A stretch of 64,000 nucleotides of DNA. Source: Lithospermum erythrorhizon (lineage: Eukaryota; Streptophyta; Magnoliopsida; Boraginales; Boraginaceae). Every line of letters starts with the position of its first letter. Position 1 is the first letter of the stretch. Made by a program: the position numbers and the translations under genes. Location: the NCBI GenBank assembly GCA_019722365.1, contig JADFUC010001133.1, forward strand, positions 108,968-172,967, read 5' to 3'. Positions 36,878 through 51,300 of the stretch are shown one piece after another. The notes beneath the pieces are model-generated. The model ran no database searches. It had not been told where the DNA came from and saw nothing but the letters and a program-made list of their open reading frames with translations.

Positions 36878-38087
36878 CTAAGCAACTTCAAAATCTAGGT
36901 ACATTCTATAAGCATCACGATCAGAAGAATAGTAACCTGAAATCAGAGTATCCATCTGAAAGCCGAGTTTCTTGTAAAGACTCATGGCTGATGTTCTTAG
37001 CGGGTCTACATGAAGTGATATGCGGTGGACATTTCTGGTTCTGCACTTATCTATAGCAGCTCTCAACAGTGCTTCTCCGAGGCCCTTCTTCCTGTAGTTT
37101 TCTTTCACTACATCTCACATTAAAGAAAGATCGGTCAGAATGTGTAAGTTGAAGCACTATCATCTATGCCCTTAATATACTCACTATAGTTCACATAACA
37201 TCATCATCCTGTGTTGGTGAAGTGGTGAACACACAATGTTTCACAGTAACACTAAAAGTTATTATCGTTTTCAGGTTATTATCCTTTGCTGATCAACACG
37301 AGATTTGCACTCCGTTAAATCTAGACATAACGGTCAAAATTAACAAACATTGAGGTATTAATTGACACATAACATTGAAATTCAAATCAAAATTACTATG
37401 TCCTTAGTCCATACACATTAGTGTACTAGCATAGTACATCAAAAACATTATCCATCGATAACAAATTGAGTTCAAAAGTTCAACTAACATAACCAAAAAC
37501 TTGACTATATTGAATAACAACAATTAACATAAAGATCATCCATTTTTTTATCAATAGTCAAAATTAACAAACTTTTTAACCTAATTGCACACATAACGAC
37601 TATAATCCCAATCCAAATAACAATACCAATAACAAATTATATAAAAAAAGCTATCTTTTTAATACATTTTTCACCAAACATTACACAACACAAATAAAAA
37701 CAATTGAGTTCACAATTAAAAAAAACAACCATCAAAAATCAAAATGGAGAATCTTGGTAATAATTGACAATAAGAAGACAAAAACTACTCCGTGGGGGCG
37801 TTGGCGCGAACAATAAGAAGGCAAAATAAAGAAAAAAAGAAACCTGCCAACTTAGTAATTGAAGCAAAAAGCGAAGAAGGCCAAGAAAACATAACATATC
37901 CAGCTAATTGACCTTCAACAAGACCATAAAACAACCCATTATTCCTTTTCCCGAATTCATCATCAAATAATCGAGCTAGAGATTCATGTTTGGGAAATAT
38001 TTTCTTCTCAATTCTCACTATTCCTTGGATTATTTTTGCATAATTTGTTGAATTTTTCTGCAGCTCAACTATCACCCAATTCGACAT
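36878..38087 (-). CDS. GNAT-family N-acetyltransferase
   Basis: Transfers an acetyl group from acetyl-CoA; the acceptor cannot be told, though the compact single-domain form resembles ribosomal-protein/N-terminal acetyltransferases. Two exons, 38087-37844 and 37107-36878, give 157 residues. The intron was placed to restore the conserved junction ITKLA/VKENYRKKG. The acetyl-CoA loop RKKGLG is at 87-92, followed by GEALLRAAIDKC. The C-terminal LHVDP..TSAMSLYKKLGF block, with the Tyr of motif B, is typical, and the protein ends AYRMYLDFEVA. The 736-bp intron contains two copies of a dispersed MITE-family segment. It is in tandem with UTP10 on the minus strand, which ends 1.2 kb upstream. Confidence 0.9.
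37330..37625. repeat. Two copies of a MITE-family segment in the GNAT intron
   Basis: Segments at 37338-37410 and 37555-37620 both carry TCAAAATTAACAAAC, then a Thr/Ala-rich looking aattgacacataac-type block, then a CAAATC/AATCC-type block. The same series occurs in the 241-bp MITE at 19966-20035. Ends of the element(s) here are not clear. Confidence 0.6.
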
Positions 38088-39144
38088 AGTTTAATGCTCC
38101 GATTCACTAGTACCTCATTTGCTATTGAATGTCAAATTGTGCTGGACTATTCTTTTATAACGCTAAGTGTTGCAATCGCTAGTTAGCTAAATCATATTTA
38201 ATTTTAATTATTTTAGTTGTCATTTTAGCAAAAAAAACTTATTTTAAAATACTTATTACTTTGAAATTTCAATATAACATTTCATTGATTTTTATTAACT
38301 TTCTATTTAATATTATCATATGCCAGTTTAAATGATCGTTTTAAGCGAAATTTACATTTTTATTATAATTGATTGTTTCTTTTGTCAATCTGAAATTTTT
38401 GCATTGAAATTTATTTTGTCTCCAATCTTAACTTACATTGGTTCATATAATTTATCTCTCCTTGAAAGTGTGCAATTAATAATTTTCTTAATAAAGTAAT
38501 TTTATTTTAAGCGTCGAATAAATTGAGACGTAAAGTACATGTATATATATATAATATCATTCATTCTTAACTAATATGAAAATAGCTAAGATAATAATTA
38601 AAAACTCTCAAAGGGAGTACTAGACAAAAATTTCATATAATGACGCGTCGAAATTATTAACATATTAAAATAATAAATTAATTAGAAGGTATACAACTAT
38701 ACATTGAAAATTTAAGGTAGTCTAACTAAGAAATAATTTTAAATCAAGGCTGACCAAATATTTTAGATTTATAAAATTCAAAACCAACAAAAAAAATTAA
38801 TCTATTTCAATTTTAGCATAAACCAAATCCAAAACAACCGAACCGAGTATATATATATTTTGTTAAGAATATTTAAATTTGTAATATTTTTTAATTTTTC
38901 ATTTAATTTTTAAACTTTTAAAAAGATTATTAAACAAGTTTTTAGTTAATATTCTATTGTAATCTGAAATCATACATTCAATGAACTTTAATTAAAGAAC
39001 TAATTTGAACCTATTTCAATCAACTAACAAACTTTAATAGCTTCATATTAAAACTAATACAAAGTCTCCAACTATAATATATAACTAGTTATACAACATG
39101 CCAACCATCACTACAAAACTGGTCGACAAATTAAATCAGTCATA
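38088..39144. other. AT-rich spacer
   Basis: Very AT-rich, no exon supported. It would hold the GNAT promoter, which reads leftwards from 38088. Confidence 0.5.
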
Positions 39145-39226
39145 AGTAGTCCTAAGGGGACTCGAACACGAGACCTAGTGTTCCCCTCGCAGGGGCCCTA
39201 ACGGATACCACTAGGCTACAAGACCA
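39100..39226 (-). mobile_element. tRNA-derived SINE-like head
   Basis: On the minus strand from 39226 the sequence GTAGCCTAGTGGTATCC contains a Pol III A box, and GTGTTCGAGTCCCC about 45 bases later is a B box. Acceptor and T stems do not pair properly, so it is not a functional tRNA. A tRNA-derived SINE fits best; the 3' end (towards 39100) is uncertain. Confidence 0.55.
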
Positions 39227-39324
39227 ATCGATGTTTGGTAAAACTGGTACAGTAAAAGAAATTAACGATCACATCAACGTCGTGAACTCGGTGTCGAAGA
39301 GGCGGAGATGCTCAACAAAGGTGA

Positions 39325-42300
39325 TCATAGGTATTCCCGAAGGCTTTCACCACTCAAAGTCTCCATTTCCTTTAGAATCTCCTGCGCAAGTGATTTTACA
39401 GATAGTTCTGCATCCTCAAGAAGTTCACCCAAGAAGGGTATCGTTTCGGCCAGCAAGGCAAGATACTCTTCCTTGAGATTCTCGACGAAATATTTGACAA
39501 TTTGGAGAGCCAACATTCTCGGCCTAATCTTGTCGTCACGAGTTTGCATCAAAACCTGCATTGACAGATACAGTTAGTGTCTCCCACTAGAAACTTAACC
39601 CAAGCAACAAAATGAGGCAAGTAAACGAGACGAATGGGATCGGACAATGCTGGATCATACAATAAGGGTGTTAAAATATATCAGGCTTCCTTCATATGCA
39701 ATCATGACTGGTGGTATTTAAAAATAACGTAGTTTCCTCTTATGCAATTGTCACTCAATGTCCATTAACATAAAACGTGTGGCATACCTGCCATGCAAGG
39801 AGTTTTACGTGTGGAGGCACAACTCAATACTAACAAAGTAATGCTACAAATGTACTATATTTATTTCAATCAAATTAACACAATATAAATCAAATACCTA
39901 CACCAATAAACCTTTAGACAACATACGATCGAATTAATGCAGACTCGTGCTGCTTGACTACACAAGCATTATTTATACATTTGCTACATATTCGAATACA
40001 GCAAGTAACTCTGAAAGAATGCAACTCACCTCATGGTTTAGTGGCTTCCACAAAAGGTCGGAGCCAGCTGTAACAGCCATTTGACCAACACAGGCAACTA
40101 ACAGATTGTCAACTTCTTTAACCGATGGAACATTAGGATACTGGTCCAGACAAGCTGGTGGTTCTATTACGAGCTGTGAGACAATAGGTTTTAGAAGAAC
40201 CTGTGGAAATTAATTAATTAATTAGTAACACAATAACACCCAATGGGAGGGGAGGGAGGAGATCATGGGAAACTGAGGCGTTGAATCCTCGAGCCAAAGA
40301 AGAATTATGTTAATCATACAAAGTTCGCTCATCAAAATAACAGATTGCTCATAATTGACTGCTAAGTTATATCATACCAATTAATAACCAAAATAGAGTT
40401 TAGCTCTTAAGACACTCGGTATTGGCAGTTAACAAGGCTCTCTAACCATGATTAACCCTTTCCTGACCTAAGAAATAGCAGTAATTAACCGGATACGATT
40501 CCTCATCTTTTCCATGGGAAAGGATCTCAGAGTTCAACTTCAGTCCTCGTATTTCTGTAAACTTTTCATATATTATTAATTTGCTTCAATTCGTTTCCAA
40601 GTATTCTAAGCATGCAAAATTATTCTCTCGCATCAAAACCAATATAGTAATTTGGTAAAAGTTTGTACTACAAACAGAGGAGTTCTTGCCTGAAAATTTG
40701 ATGAATCGAGAAACTTTAGACTTCCAGTGTCATAAAGGAAACACTTGTACAAGGATGATAAGATGAGCGCCCTCAAACGCCAAATTTCTAGCGATAGGGA
40801 TCTATTTGTATCCTTGTGCTCACTAGTTGCATCCTGAAGCTTGGCCCGCTTCTTTTTTCGAGTTAGATCAACTTTTGCATCTTCAGTATAAGTAAGATAA
40901 TGTACACAACCATCAAGCAAATACTTGAAGTACGGAACAAACAGTGACCTGGTCGAACATAAACATGTCGATGATCAAGACCACATATGAACAATCGAAA
41001 TAATTGTATAAGAAAACAATAATATCAAATTGGGAAGGAAATACATCTATGGTAGCTGAGAATAAAAGATGCAGATATAATATGTTGAAGCTCGGATGCT
41101 AAAGGTATGGTAGCTGACAATAAAAGATGCAGATATAATATGTTGAAGCTCGGATGCCAAAGGTTGACGCAAAAAAGCTGAGAAACATGGAAACTACCAA
41201 TTTCATTTTATCGTCTTTACCAAGCACTCACTATAGAAAAAGATATTTCGAGTCCTATAGTTCTATTTGATTAGTCTATCTATTTCAATTTTGGATACTA
41301 TTATGAGATTTGTCAGCTTAAAACGAAATCTGTGAACAGAAAATTGTCCATACGGTTAAAACAGAAAAAAGAAAACCCGCATAGGTAGCTTCACCTGTGG
41401 CTTTCAGCAAGTTTGTTGACCAAGCCATAGAAAGAAATAATACGATCAAACTTTTTTCTTCCAGTAGTGTCGCCATCCATCATATTTAATGCTGACCATT
41501 CAATACTCTTTATAAACAGTGGTCGGAACATGGTTTCTGTAAGTTTCAGAGTAAGGGTTGTTATTGCTTCAAGGACACATTTTTCTACAACATCTACATC
41601 TTTCACAGAAGCTGGATTCTGCCCTCGAAGATCTAGGGCTAGCAAGCCTAAGTCAAAAATCTTTGCATGGTATGCACCAATAGACGATCTATCCATTGTA
41701 CCAACCAAACTGCCCAACATTTCGAAAACAATAGATAGGCTTGATTCTCCAAATTCAATTGCATCAGAATATATTGTCAGAAGAGGAGGAAGCAATAGTC
41801 GGACCTGATAGAGTACAAAATTCAGATGTATTTCGTTAATAGAAACCTGAGAGGAAATGAAGTATTGATGAATGAAAATCTAGCAAAACTTACAGGAATT
41901 TTGTGAGTCATGAGCTTTCTTAAGACATCTGCTCTTGCCTTCAACTTCGGATCTGAAGCTGAAGTGTACTCAGGACGCAATACAACAAGTCTCAAAATAT
42001 CTTCAAGATATGGATTTAGAAAGCCACCAATCTTATCAGTAGTTTCCTCCAGGGTGATCAAAATCGCCATGAAGAGAGAATCCATCATATGAGGGGGTGC
42101 AGCAGGACCAACATCATTTCCACTAATTGCAATTGACCCCGAGGAAAAGATGTCCTGAGCTTTCTTTAGCACACTTTTCATGATACCAGGAAGCTCGGAC
42201 AGTGCCTTGGGTCCCAGTAAATTTATAAGAGAACCAGTAGCACGAAGACAACAGGAAGATATAGAAGGATCCTCTGAACCAATTTTCCTACATATAGATC

Positions 42301-45300
42301 TAAGACACATGGATAACATTGAGGGATCTAAAGGAAACGAGCTGCACACAACTTCAAGTGTTGAAACTGCTTCAGTTTCTATCGTAGACGACAAACTTTT
42401 CTTTGAATCGTCCAATAAGTTCAAAATTTCCAAAAATAATTGCTTAAAGGAATCTTGAGCTATATCATCAAGTTGAAGCCAGGAGATTCGTATACTTGAA
42501 TTCATCCCCTTTTTCACATGTTTCAGGTCATTGGCACCAAAAAATTTCACTGATTCAGATAATAACATGAGAGCCTGCAAAAAAAAATTATTACCTCATG
42601 AGAGAAATTAGAGATTAAATTGCCTAGGAAAATCAGTAGATAAAAGAAACTTTTAAATAACAAGACATACGATACAATTCGTAAAACCGTGAGTTCCTTC
42701 AAGGAACATGGAAAGGGTTCAAATGAGTCATTACTAGATACAAAATTAATCATCCCCAACCAAACAAAGAAAATAGCCTCACAAGTGTCCCAATCAGGCT
42801 AGCATCTAAAAATTGAACTAATAAGCTCTTTCATTACCTTCTTCCTTATACTTTTCTCAGAATTTCCCAGCAACTTAGTGACTAATTTGAAGAATGATGC
42901 AGGCATCAAGTATCTCATTATAGTTCTCATAACAGAGTGTGTGTACTCTTTTAGCTCCTTCTTGATGCGCGAAGTAACATCTATTTGCTTTTTTCTCAGG
43001 TCTATCATTTGCCGATGGAAGATGACCTGTTCCATCAGTCCTCCAAGTGTCTTCTGCAGAAGTAGAAGAAAATTATTTAAGTTCCATTCAGAGTGAGAAC
43101 TTCAAACAGTGCATGGTATACTAATAATATTATAAAGTCAATAAAAGAATAACGTCGAGATTGACAGTTTCCAATTTCCATGACAAACAGGCGAGACCAA
43201 TCATAACACTAACAATGATAGAACAATACAAAATATAACAGGAGGATGGGCGACCCAAAGAAACTCACAGAAGAATTACACCAATTAAACAGTAGTACAA
43301 ATTTGGAAAACATATTGAAACCTGAATACTATCCGAGTCTTTTCCTGAATCAAGCCTGAAAATTAATTCTGGATCTTCAAGCTTGTCGGTGATGAACTTC
43401 ATAGCAACTACCAGTTCCATAAACCGTTCTTTTGTCCATATAGTATTTCCTGTCTGCTGTAGTAGTAACTCAACAGAAGGAAGCCATATCATACTTGAAT
43501 ATTGCTCAGTTAATTGCATTGCAAGTAAATACTCCCACTGTTTGCTAACTAGTGATGTAATGCTGTCTAAAGGGAGTTCATTATCTCCAAGAAGTGACAA
43601 GCTGTTTGTTGAGCTTAATGACTGGAACAGAAGAAACAGCAGCGAACCCACACAAGCAGGCTCCCCCAGATTCCTGTATATATATTTCGTTAACAGGGCT
43701 AGAAGTGGACTGTTTGCATGGTAAGCAAAAAGAATACAATATTACCTTAGTAGAGGCACAACAACTGAGACCCTCCTGTGTTCAGAAACTTGTGGTAAAA
43801 CATCTACAAAAATCTAGAAGGGTGAAGTGTCATGAGCTCAATCATCCATTAACACCAAATATATAGGCAACCAACCGAAACAATGTACGAGTACAATACC
43901 TGAAGCAACTTGATCAAATCATCCGATTTGGACAACCAACAGGGAACAAGAGCAGATATAAGATCTTCATATACACGCTGGGACTGCCTGTCCCACTATC
44001 ACATAGAAATTAAATAAGGTTAGAAACACCAGATTTCACATTTGATGAAGTGCATAATAATAATAATACCACATGAAAGACAGGCAATTCACAAGAATGA
44101 GCAATTGACCAACAAAAAGACCTGGGAAGCCTACAACACAATTGAAAAATTGACCCAACAAAAAGACAGACAATTCTACAAGGAGATCTGAAAAGCCTAA
44201 CACATGTAGCTGGCATAAAAGGTGGCTAGCATCATGAAACAAACTAAACATAAGCATAAACCAGAAGATTTTAATAGACCTGGGCAACAGCAGACTCTCC
44301 AGTGACGACAAGGATGTCCAATATGTGCTCTACCACTTTATCAGGTAGAACCTTAGCAATTGCAGCTAATAAAGAGAAAGCATGGTTGCGGGTGGCAGTG
44401 TCATTCGCAGTTCGAGCACATGAAATTAGAAGCTTTATATCAGATTCGTTGATGTCAACCTGCCAAAGAAATATATGTGTGTCAAGGGAAGAGGGGGACA
44501 AAGATCACAGCAGGACAGAGAATTAGTTATATCACCAACCATCTTTGTGTCATCATTGATGGTTGACGAAATAATGTCTTCTAATAGAAGGAAGACAGTT
44601 TGCTGAATGTAAACAACATCATCGGAGAGGTTCCTAGCGTCATTTTCCTCTTCAGATGCTGAGAGCAAGAGCCCACCATTCACAAATGGAGATTGCAAAA
44701 GGCAAAATAAAGGTTCCACCAACAATGTTCTGCAAGAGAACAAAAGCATTCCTCAGATTGGAAATATGCAAATTGCTAACAGTGTAAATTCCTGCTCTAG
44801 TCTCTAGTTATGACTTATGTATTTAGCCATACATGATCCTCAAAATTCATAAAGAACTTCAATCGATAAATTGTAAGATCTGGATAATTTTTAACTGCCA
44901 AAAATTCTTGAGCATACAACCCTACTTTTAGCGATAATTTACTAGGAGTGAATAACAAAATTGGTATAGAAATCTTAACAAGGAAACAAAACAACAACAT
45001 GCCACAATGCCTCTAACGAGGCTCCTACCTAAGCAGGATAGGGGGTATGTTACCAAGAACTACTTAAAATATAAGATTACCCAAGTTGCTCTATCTCAGA
45101 TTCACAAAGATATGAATCGATGCCCTCACCTTTTTTGCATTCCCTTCTTCAGGAGTACAACATCGAGAAGAGAGCCAATAAACACAAGTGAATTTTCATC
45201 ACTTCGGTTCCCATCAGAACATATATCAGACTTATCATGACTATGTGTGTTCTTTTTCTTCTTTCCATGTTGGAGACCGGTTAAATCACTCTCTAGATGC

Positions 45301-48300
45301 CCTAGGGACTTGAAAATCCGGCAGATAGTCGTGCAATCAATCTGGATTATCAGTTAAGGCATAATGAGTTAGTTGTTGAAACAGGTGCAATAAATTTTGT
45401 ACATATAATCTAAAAATTCATTGGGAAAACATCCTCTCATCATTAAAGGCAATAATCTTTATAGCACCCTAAGATAAGAGCTATCGAAGTAATATAATGA
45501 CAGTGGTGTTCTCATATTAACGAGATAGATAAATATAGAACATACTCAGTAATAATGATAATGTTCCCTAAGCTGCAAGTTCTTTATCGTTTTCATAACA
45601 TCTAATATCATGGGACATATTCGAATCTATCTTGAAGATAGTGGAACACCAGAAAAATAAATGAACTTTAAATTTCAGCTAATTAAGGGAAAGAAACAAA
45701 CATCCATCCGCAGCAAAGCCTCCTTAGTAGCATTTTGTATTTCAGCTTTATTACTTCGGAACAGAAACACGAGCGCCCGAAGAAGGAGATCCTGCATTAA
45801 CATATGATGAAAATTAAGTAAACAAATCATGAGAACTGTGGAGTGGCACAATAGATAAATATGTGGTCATTAATAAGAATCTTCGAGACCAAGAAAATAG
45901 CACTTAAAAACAATACTATCACGTGAGTAACTGAGAGATTTTATGCATAAGCACCTCTGATTAGAAACTGTTTAATAAAATGTAGGACTAGAACAAGTGA
46001 TAGCATGTGTGGTATATTTAAAGCACAAAAATGATTGCACCGGTGAATAAACAATCAGTGTGTGAGATAAGAGCAGAGAAGATTAACTGGGAATTGTTAA
46101 CATCTGCAATAATGTTCAAGTGATCTAGGAGAACCAGTAGGAAGACGATAATGAGATTGAGAGCTTACTCAACTGGACACATATTAATATAAATGCTGAA
46201 ATTAGAAAATTTACCACCCTGCCCTTTCTAGTAGTAATTTTCGTAGGAAACATAAAGGGCACATTAAAAAGTATGTCAGAAATGGGTATAAAATTGAAAA
46301 ATAAATCAAAAATAGAACCACCAAAAAATAGGAATAAGCTGATTTTTTACAACTAAAAACAGAACAGAAAGGAGCTCATTCAAATCAAAAGTAAGGAAGT
46401 AATGTTAACATATGATGATGCATTCTAGCTAACTAGTAGTTGTGAAAAATTAAAATCTTTAGATGACAAATCTTCACATATATGAATCCCGTTTCTAAAT
46501 AAGAACCATGCAGAATCATGTAACAGCACTTTAAACGGACAATTCAAGAGTAAATAAACAAAATCAGATAAAAGAAACTAACATGTTGCTAGGTGTTATA
46601 TTCCCTTTGTTACCCTAAGTATTAAATCAAGTACATCTGCATTCTCTGGATAAATCGGCGGGTACACTCATTAATGCATATCAATGCACGCAACATTGTT
46701 TCACTAAGACAGTAAGACTATCATGCAATGAATGCTCGATCAAGAACTTGGAAGCAACGAGAACAAAAATTTGACATCATACATAAGATGATACATTCGT
46801 AAGCTGTCATCTGTGCACATCTCAGAACAATAACGAGAATTATCATTACAAGATCTAACCTGATGCCCAACCTTCAAGTCTCCATAGAAAGAACTGTTCA
46901 CATTCCTCAGCACAGTTAAACAAGGTTCTATAACAGCATGGTCTTCAGTGGGCACACTGTTCAACTATAAATGTGCGCATAACACAGCAAATCAGCTCTC
47001 GGATGAAATCACTCAGATAATGCAAAGGAAATAAAAATCATTCCAAAAGAAGCACCTAACCTGCAAAGCCTTTAACAAAGAATCCTCCACGATGCTAGAG
47101 TCAAGTGAAGAAGTTGATTTACAGCAGATCTGGATTAGTGCATGAGATAGATGGTTAAACTCTAACTAGCAAGGTGCAGAAACCTACCAAAATAGACAGA
47201 AAATGAAACTTACCTCCAACAGAACACATAGGATTCCTACTTCATTTTTTGATAACTTGTCACATAGGCGACGTTTTAAAAGGTCATTAAGTAACATCTC
47301 AACACCTCTAATCCGAAGAATCCTGCTTCCCAGGCCCTTAAGCAAAGAAAGAATCTTCAACTGCCACAAAGTTAACATAGTTACCTTCCACCAACGTAAT
47401 GTTAAAGAAGTTGATGCCCTAGTCTTCTTTTCTTTATTGAAAACTTATTAGACGGATTCACTAATAAACTTCCACAGTGTGCAATGTGCAACCATAACAC
47501 TTTCCAGTAAACTACAAATGTGGACGAGACGTTTGCAACACTAACCTTGGCATAAGCAGACAGTCCAAGAGCAGAGCCTAGAATAAACACCAATATGTCA
47601 TTTTTTGTCGACTCATCAAATCTGGAAATCAAGATAAAATCTGGTTATCCACTATATGATATAATCTTCTTCACATAAAACAACAAGATTCAATGAGCCA
47701 TTTCAATTTATTCCATAATATCCAAGAATCGTGAATAAAGACAATTAACTGCAGGCATAACGGGGGAGAGGGGGTACTTATAAAAAGGGGACAGAGTGAC
47801 TTGCAATTGTAATATGAAACTGCAAACTCGGAAGAAAAAAAGATGATATTGTGGCATACAATACAGAATTTAAATATAAAAAAATTATGAATTATACAGA
47901 CCTCTTCCCAATATTCTGGTGCACTAAGAGGCTATTCGGTGAGGAACTGACCAAAGAAGTGAAGAGAGAGGAGAGGAAGTTTCTATCTGACAATGTCATT
48001 CTCTTCTGCTGAACGATAAGGTTCAAGAGTTCTCCTAGAAAATCAATCCAAACTGCACTGCTACCTGTGAACGTTGCCACGAAAAGTGCTTTCTAAGAGA
48101 GCTACATGAGAAACCATGGAAGTACTACAATAAAAGCTATTATTACAAAAAAGTACCATTTCTGGATTTGGCAAGATCTGCACGTTCCCACAATAAATGT
48201 AACCCTTCTAAGCACCTCATGGCAGCTACACGTACCTCCTGACAAAATATACATTAATTTTACTAAATGGACAAAACAATGCAGCGTCAGAAAGAAAAGG

Positions 48301-51300
48301 AAACTAATTACACTTGCAAGAGCATGCAAATGTAGTTATACATACTACAAAATAAAATGATGCCAGGGCTGAGACCAGATAGATTTTAAAACCTGACTAT
48401 CATGAGACAGCGGAACAAGGACTGCCGGAAATGATGTAAGGAGTTTTAAAGTCATGGCACCCTCTGTTGTAGTACATAGATGTGTAACTGAAGCAAGACT
48501 TCCAACTTTCACAGCAACAATAGGTCCTGAAAGTAAATCACTCAATTATGCAAGAGAAGATGACAAAATATCTGATCAGATACTATAGATAAGAAACTAG
48601 CATGAAACCCTGTAGCATTTACTAACATGAAACCCTGTAGCATTTACTAATTGACAGTTAACAAACAAATCTTACGTGTGGATGCAAGTAACCTATTATC
48701 TGTAAAAAAAGAAGAGACCCATTTAGGTGGGAGAAGTTTTTTAAACAGCTTCTGATTACCTCGTGTAGAATATTTTCCAAATTTACGATCCGTAAGGAAT
48801 TTTGGCATAAAATGAAGAGGAAGATGAAGGACATGCTGAAGGAGGAGAAACAGCATGTTTGCTATTTTAAAGATATTTTGATAGGACATAAATGGGAAGC
48901 AACGACAAAGTAGATTCACTTGTGCAGCTAGCCATTTATGATGTAAGATATGTTGAGCATGCATGACAATCGTATCCGATTTGCTCGTAGTTAGAAGGAT
49001 GAAAAGGACAAGTGGATCTTATAGACATACCTTCAACAATTGGTTATGACGTATATTCACACCCTCTTAATTCTCACATAGGTTAGTAATGGCTTCTTTT
49101 AGGGACAACAGGTTAGTAATGGCTTCTTTTAGGGACAAAAATTGCAGGATTTCTAGCAAATGATGTGCATATATAATGTATAAACAGGTGCACAAAGTAA
49201 TTATCAGTAGAAAGAGTTCTATTGAATGAACGATGGAGAAGGGGTAACAGAAATAAATGAGAGAGGGCAACAAAAGAACAAAAACAAAAATTTACACAAC
49301 ATTGTGGATCTGCATTAAATCCCCCGGGAACCATGAGTAGGAAGAAACCACAACATTGTGAAATAGTTGATGAGGAAACTGAATGTACCTTCTTCTGTGA
49401 TCAGATTTAACAAAAACTGACACATAGACATCGTACAGCCTGACACGAAACAATGGATATGTTCTTTAAATACAGCTCTTCTTTGTGATGAAAAAAAGAC
49501 GAAGAAGTCCTGAAGGATCTTCGTACTCGCCCCAGTCTTACTCTGCAGGAATTTTGGCCACAGTCAGCAGAATGCAACAAATTAAGAATATAAAAAATAA
49601 AAAACTAACAAAAGATTAATCGACTGTGAACAAATTAAGAATATAAAAAATAAAAAACTAACAAAAGATAAATCGACTGTTACCAAAGCGTCGGGCAATC
49701 TCAAAAATATATAAACAAGGATCTCAGTGTTCAACTCAGAGATATTTGCATCACACAAACGTTCAACAAACGGTTTGCAGCTTTGATATGGCATGACGTC
49801 AAACTGTCAACAATATCATAATCTCATAAGCGAGCAACAGAAGAACTGCACCATCACAAGAAATAGTGGAAACACTAAGATAGTGGAACACAAACATGAA
49901 GAAAACTCTTATACCTTGTCCGGAGATGAAACATTTTCAGATTGTAATTTCTCCCACTCAGATTCAAGGACAGGAAGGCAGCCAGCAATCAGAGCAGAAA
50001 ATTGAGCAGCATCTGATGGTGAATACAAGAGACAAGATAAATATGCAGTAAAAAATCAATACACTAAAGGTTTGTAGTTGTCCAAATACACCTATAACTC
50101 CAACAAGCACACCAAGCAGAATGACTACACTTTTCACACACAAAAGGAAGAGTGTTATGTATACAGGAAGCCAAGAACGATACTATACTCAGACGTAACT
50201 ACATACACGTTATTTTACGCACAAAATTGTCCCACGAAAAGGTTTCACATATAAATTACAGCAGCTTCTGGAATTAACAAATTGTCAGTTGCCCAAATCA
50301 TGACAAACTCATAGCTGTTGATGTAATTTCATATTCTAACACAATAAATGGTTGATATAGCTGATTTCTGCAATCCAGTATGACATATAAGGTGATTCAT
50401 AGATGCCCAGACATACAACCCAACGATAAGACCAACATACAAGAATGGAGCAGTTAACTAAAGTGAAGTCCATCACTTCAACAGTATGAAAAGATGACAT
50501 TGAAACGCAAGCAGTATTTTAATTAGTTCAGGTCAAGACAAAATATACCTTTATCTGGCATCATGCACAATTGCAATAGTATTAAGAAGAATAAAGTCTT
50601 AGAGAGCTCCAACCCATTGCAACAATCAACGAGCAAAGGAACATATTCTTGATGATGCTTCAAAAATGCTTCCGCCAGCACACCAATGTTTTCCATATTA
50701 GTAGAAGTTAATTGTTCAAGTTCAAAGTTCTGCACAGGCATAACAATTAGAATCATCATAGAAAGTTTAAAACCACTGCCAAGTGCCATTCATAAGAATG
50801 CTTCATTTTAAAAGAAATTATTAAGATAACATTAAAATTGGAAAATAGTTTCTGCAAGAAGTTTTGGCCAATTCGATCAAGGTGCTTTATACTCTCTCCA
50901 TCGCATAATTTAAGGGAGTTTTTTCCATTCTGGGAAATCCCAAAACATGTTCTCATTTTGACCAATTGTGAGAAGAAAAAAGAGGGAAATTTAAGATTGA
51001 GAAACAATTTTGAAAAATTATTAAAGTGTGTGCAAAGTCAAATGACCCTTAAATAATGGTATGGAGGGAGTAACAAATATACAGATATGATCATCACATA
51101 ATTACAACAGCACATAAAAGGCACGTGTCAAATAAAAAAATCTAGACCGGCCTCCTATAAGTGGCAATCTATAGAAATAGTAGTAGATATAGGCCAGGAA
51201 GAAGAGTGATATTCTCCAAACATAATGAATCATGCCAGATACAAGGCACAAGATGTTGCGTTTCAGAGAAAGGTTCTGAATGGATCCACGTCACACGTCC

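Noticed and set aside
39150..39226. Possible functional tRNA gene on the minus strand
   Set aside because: A and B boxes are there, but acceptor and T stems do not pair and the anticodon arm is distorted; a SINE head fits better.
44010..44311. Open frames on the minus strand next to UTP10 exon 30
   Set aside because: They read through the donor of exon 30 into intron; low-complexity and Cys/Leu-rich, no family resemblance.
49067..49334. ORFs containing the repeated SLKEAITNL sequence
   Set aside because: The repeat is just the translation of the 30-bp intronic duplication in UTP10 intron 19.
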